From the NCBI GenBank assembly GCA_004151065.3, contig NWUY0300106758.1, positions 6,035 through 18,459 on the forward strand: a DNA stretch of 12,425 bases, given 5' to 3'. Within the stretch, counting starts at the first letter, position 1, and each line of letters starts with the position of its first letter. Shown here piece by piece: positions 9,892 through 12,425 of this stretch. Below the pieces are notes generated by a model. It was not told the origin of the DNA, made no database searches, and saw nothing but the letters and a program-made list of their open reading frames with translations. A program made the translations under genes and the position numbers. Source of the stretch: Larix sibirica. Its lineage: Eukaryota; Streptophyta; Pinopsida; Pinales; Pinaceae.

Positions 9892-11336
9892 TTTTTTTTG
9901 GTAAGCTAGGTTTTGATTCATATTAACATAAAAGCAAAATGATACATAGTATTATATGGCCATTCTTTCACTAGGGAAACCAGACCAACCACAGTACCAA
10001 ATTTTATCATCCACTATTCTCAGAGGTTCAAAATCAGAGAACTTAACAAACTAATTGTAAAAGTAAATATAACTATCATGTTGCCTAGTAGAATTGGACC
10101 TATACCTATCTATACTAATAAAACTATAAGACTAACTACTAATACAAGCCCATCCAATGGGATGGCTACCAAAACCAACAATTTTTGTGTTAACCAAAAA
10201 CCCGACAAACATACATGGACTAGAATTAAACATCAACCTAGATAGTAATAGTAAAGGGCACCACGGGTGCCACCAGAGCTGTGCTAGGTTGTCTCAAAGG
10301 AACCCATTCCCCGAACACCATTCATGTGGTCACTTTAGCCAGGACGTTTAGCATGGCTCCCAACTTAACTTGCACCTTAGCAATAAGCTCCATCTAACCC
10401 TAGGTTTCATCCAATTGAAGGAGGATTTCCATCTTTTCTTCATTGCTTCCCATGATGGCTTTGTCAAGGAGGGTTTTCATATGTCAGTAGAGTGTCACCA
10501 TCTTCATTAGCTTGGTGTCCCGTGTTTGGGATGTTCCTATTTACTCAACCAACTAACCTACCTCGGGTTGAATTGCATTCAAATTAATACTAGCTTGCTC
10601 CTATTTGACCCATTCTTCCATGCTATCAATCAGTCTCTCGGTAGGGGCCAATACAACCTTTCTAAGAATTGCCTTTACTACCTTCGTCTCCTAAATCACA
10701 CACGACATGTGGGTGTTACCCTAGTCACTTTACCCACCTCAAGTTGTCCCACCCTTCACCATGTTGATCCTCTGAGGGTGAAACTAGTATCGGGTCCAAA
10801 CCTCAGTTTGTTGAACTTCACCATGCTCTTCCCACACTATCAAAAACCATTAAGGAAGCAAGTATGCCTGGGGGGAGGCTTTTTTATACCATTCCTTCGC
10901 CAAAGTAGACTTGTGGAATTGCCTAATACTTCTTGTCATTCCTTAATCTGAGCATTTAATCACCCCCACAACACATATCGAGCCTAAGGTGCAATAACCA
11001 TAACAACTTCCCCCTGAATCATATCAATACCGACCTTCAAACTTTTTACGCTTAAGTGTAAAATTGCCATAATGATTGCAGGCGGAGGGAACCAATTCAT
11101 CATTTTGGCCCAGTTTCATATCATTCCAAACCCACGTTGTCGAACACCACTCACTCTACTAAATTGCATAACCATTATTGCCCAGTGTGGTGGATAAAGA
11201 CCTCTACCCGCACCATGCGTCCCCATCATCGCCACTTGTCCCGTATCACAAGCCATCTGTCCTACTAGGATGAGTGGATTAATGTGGGCTTGTGAGAATT
11301 GTCGTCTCTTCCCTACTCACCTATCGCGAGGGAGCT
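9892..11336 (-). mobile_element. Retroposed unit with poly(A) tail, minus strand
   Basis: Reading the minus strand, a decayed ORF (11256 to 10226) is followed by about 330 bases of non-coding sequence ending CTAGCTTACC and a run of eight A (T at 9892-9899). The bases just outside, ending TATCACG at 9885-9891, resemble those at the other end, TATCATG at 11343-11349. Extended to 13 bases I count 10 matches, acceptable for an old target-site duplication. This is the layout of a LINE-mobilised copy. No reverse transcriptase is present in it, so it is either a truncated retroelement or a non-autonomous or processed copy. Confidence 0.5.
10226..11256 (-). pseudogene. Minus-strand protein relic, about 340 codons, family unrecognised
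   Basis: ATG at 11256 starts a readable N-terminus (MACDTGQVAMMGTHGAGRG, then YPPHWAIMVMQFSRVSGVR). After one net frameshift near 11120 a single frame can be followed to 10240 or to the next stop at 10226, with about fifteen internal stops. Landmarks in order are VWEEHGEVQQTEVWTRY, FHPQRINMVKGG, KVVKAILRKVVLAPTERLI, MEEWVK, MKTLLDKAIMGSNEEKMEI and MELIAKVQVKLGAMLNVL. The second half is helical and amphipathic, with a coiled-coil look. Many stops sit where CAG, CAA, CGA or TGG fits. I assign no domain; a retroelement structural protein of the gag or ORF1 kind is possible. The two plus-strand open frames over the same bases (10157-10351 and 10526-10951) are antisense shadows. Confidence 0.6.
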
Positions 11337-11363
11337 TTTTTATATCATGTTAAATGTAAAGCT

Positions 11364-11490
11364 GAAATTCATAAATTTTTACATTAATAATAATTTTGAT
11401 ATAATATATTTTAAAAGGATTTTTGGGGACTTTATCATTAATGTATTTGATTCTTTAAATTGTGAATGCATGTATATTATTTTATTATTA
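11364..11490 (+). repeat. AT-rich repeat copy B
   Basis: Copy B repeats the ordered blocks of 9678-9811: GAAATTCATAA at 11364, AATATATTTTAAAA at 11403 and the exact 22-base match at 11441-11462. Block spacing differs by 6 to 17 bases. Without the minus-strand insertion between them, the copies would lie only a few hundred bases apart, which suggests an old local duplication. Confidence 0.6.
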
Positions 11491-11605
11491 TGTCTGTGAC
11501 ATCTTGTGATTGTTTTGGCACCTGTTAGTTCGTCCGTATAATTGCAAGATGCCACATTTTCGGGATTTTGCAAGGTTGTTCCACAGTTAGGCTTTGATGA
11601 AGGGG

Positions 11606-11631
11606 CCTCGAAAGTTGGAGTAGGGGTTTGG
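11606..11631 (+). repeat. 26-bp direct repeat, copy 1
   Basis: This matches 11805-11830 at 23 of 26 positions (starts CCTCGAA, ends GGGGTTTGG). On the minus strand both copies encode QTPTPxFE. The similarity fades outside the 26 bases. Confidence 0.6.
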
Positions 11632-11778
11632 ATTGACGCATGTCCGGGTTGGAGTTTGTGTGATGGATAAGCTCGGTGTGCTTGGTTCATCCATACAACA
11701 ACGGAATTTTCAAAATTGTAATGTTTAATATAAGTTTGAAATTTTTATATTAAATCGAATTTCAATAAAATAAATTTT

Positions 11779-12138
11779 GATTGGCTCATTGCACTGGACA
11801 TCGCCCTCGAATTTTGGAGTGGGGGTTTGGTGGTTAACATACCTTATCATTCTTAAATTGTTCTATAATGCCAGAACAACTATTTGGCGATTTGAACAAC
11901 TAGCTCGGTTCATCACTCAATGTTACCCATATGAGAGTAGAGTACGATCAATCCTCACAATGTGCAATTCACGCGTGTTTAACATGGTCTTGTTGGATGG
12001 CACAACTTCTTGGTGCTCTATCAACACAATATTCTCCTCACTTTATATCTTGGAAAAATAGATGACTAGTTGCTCCACAAAAGCACGACGATGCAACTTG
12101 AACTCCTGCCTTATTCGCCCCATGGATCCTAGTCCCAT
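11779..12138 (-). pseudogene. Minus-strand coding relic, possible retroelement fragment
   Basis: From an ATG at 12138 a single frame of 120 codons can be read with four internal stops: MGLGSMGRIRQEFKLHRRAF, VEQLVIYFSKI, VLIEHQEVVPSN, LNTRELHIVRIDRTLLSYG, then QTPTPKFEGDVQCNEPI. The amino-acid composition looks protein-like and the stops are again TAA, TAG and TGA at plausible Gln, Arg or Trp sites. Upstream on the minus strand (12139-12425) protein-like pieces in another frame (FYFDFVVLIP, LSTYSHSVLVLDMN) suggest that the relic continues beyond the window. I do not recognise the family. The plus-strand open frame 11777-12061 lies on the same bases and is the likelier shadow, but this choice is not certain. 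Confidence 0.4.
11805..11830 (+). repeat. 26-bp direct repeat, copy 2
   Basis: This is the partner of 11606-11631, about 200 bases downstream. It lies within the minus-strand relic frame. Confidence 0.6.
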
Positions 12139-12425
12139 TTCTCTAGTTCATGTCCAATACCAATACACTATGGGAGTATGTCGATAGGCCTGGATGACAT
12201 GAAGCTTTATTGAAACCATTGGTGTTAGGGATCAAGACCACGAAGTCGAAGTAAAAACCCTCCTTGATTCCTTAGAATTTGTAACCTGTTCCATCGAAGG
12301 GAATTTGTGGCCCGAAGAAGGCTCGACTCATAAGCTGGGAAAAGTATTGACTATGAGATTGGTGACTCATTTTCTATTAGCATTTCCATTGTCATCGCTC
12401 ATAGATAGTTTGGTCTCTACTATCA

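Larger units (their letters stand above)
11350..11778. other. AT-rich spacer with repeat B, no gene recognised
   Basis: Apart from repeat B this stretch holds a short GC-richer block (about 11500-11700) whose minus strand is open over 11379-11690. The motif QTPTPTFE in that frame recurs as QTPTPKFE in the relic at 11779-12138, so some of it may be decayed coding sequence related to that relic. Nothing firmer can be said. Confidence 0.35.

Noticed and set aside
10157-10951. Two plus-strand open frames
   Set aside because: They overlap the minus-strand relic, whose frame has protein-like blocks, and their own translations show no motif.
1-12425. CRISPR arrays, tRNA or rRNA genes, operon-like gene sets, toxin or defence genes
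   Set aside because: I saw no regularly spaced repeats, no cloverleaf or rRNA-like stretch and no intact gene. The content is explained by decayed plant transposable elements. A covariance-model scan would be needed to exclude small RNA genes.

Overview
The window looks like intergenic DNA from a large plant genome. It is AT-rich, CpG-poor in most places, and filled with decayed transposable elements. Nothing in it reads as an intact gene. A LINE whose first ORF has a DUF4283-like domain and a CCHC zinc knuckle, and whose second ORF has endonuclease, reverse transcriptase and RNase H domains, is typical of land plants. The overall character suggests a gymnosperm, but that is an impression and cannot be proved from the sequence.

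Layout. (1) 1-656: AT-rich DNA with an imperfect 70-bp tandem pair and two small CpG-rich patches; no gene recognised. (2) 657-3424, plus strand: relic of one long protein (about 920 codons) with a globular N-terminal part, a Lys/Glu/Gln-rich coiled coil ending in a nearly pure purine tract, and a conserved-looking C-terminal part. The family is not recognised. A TATA-like box lies just downstream. (3) About 4080-9500, plus strand: a nearly full-length but dead LINE. ORF1 (4158-6104) and ORF2 (6101-9370) meet at an ATGA stop-start overlap. A 190-bp foldback (MITE-like) element sits inside ORF2 between the endonuclease and RT domains, and a probable internal deletion joins the RT thumb to the RNase H domain. 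(4) 9892 to about 11336, minus strand: a second retroposed unit with a poly(A) tail (poly(T) on the plus strand), a candidate degraded target-site duplication and the relic of a protein of about 340 codons (10226-11256). (5) 11350-12425: AT-rich spacer with diverged repeats, and a further minus-strand coding relic around 11779-12138.

The relics share one signature. Frames stay aligned over hundreds of codons but carry many TAG, TAA and TGA codons where Gln, Arg or Trp is expected. The lost RNase H acidic residues are all G-to-A changes. Both fit long-term C-to-T decay of methylated, silenced repeats. I see no functional multi-gene system. The most interesting items are the two unrecognised protein relics, the foldback insertion and the ORF1/ORF2 stop-start overlap.
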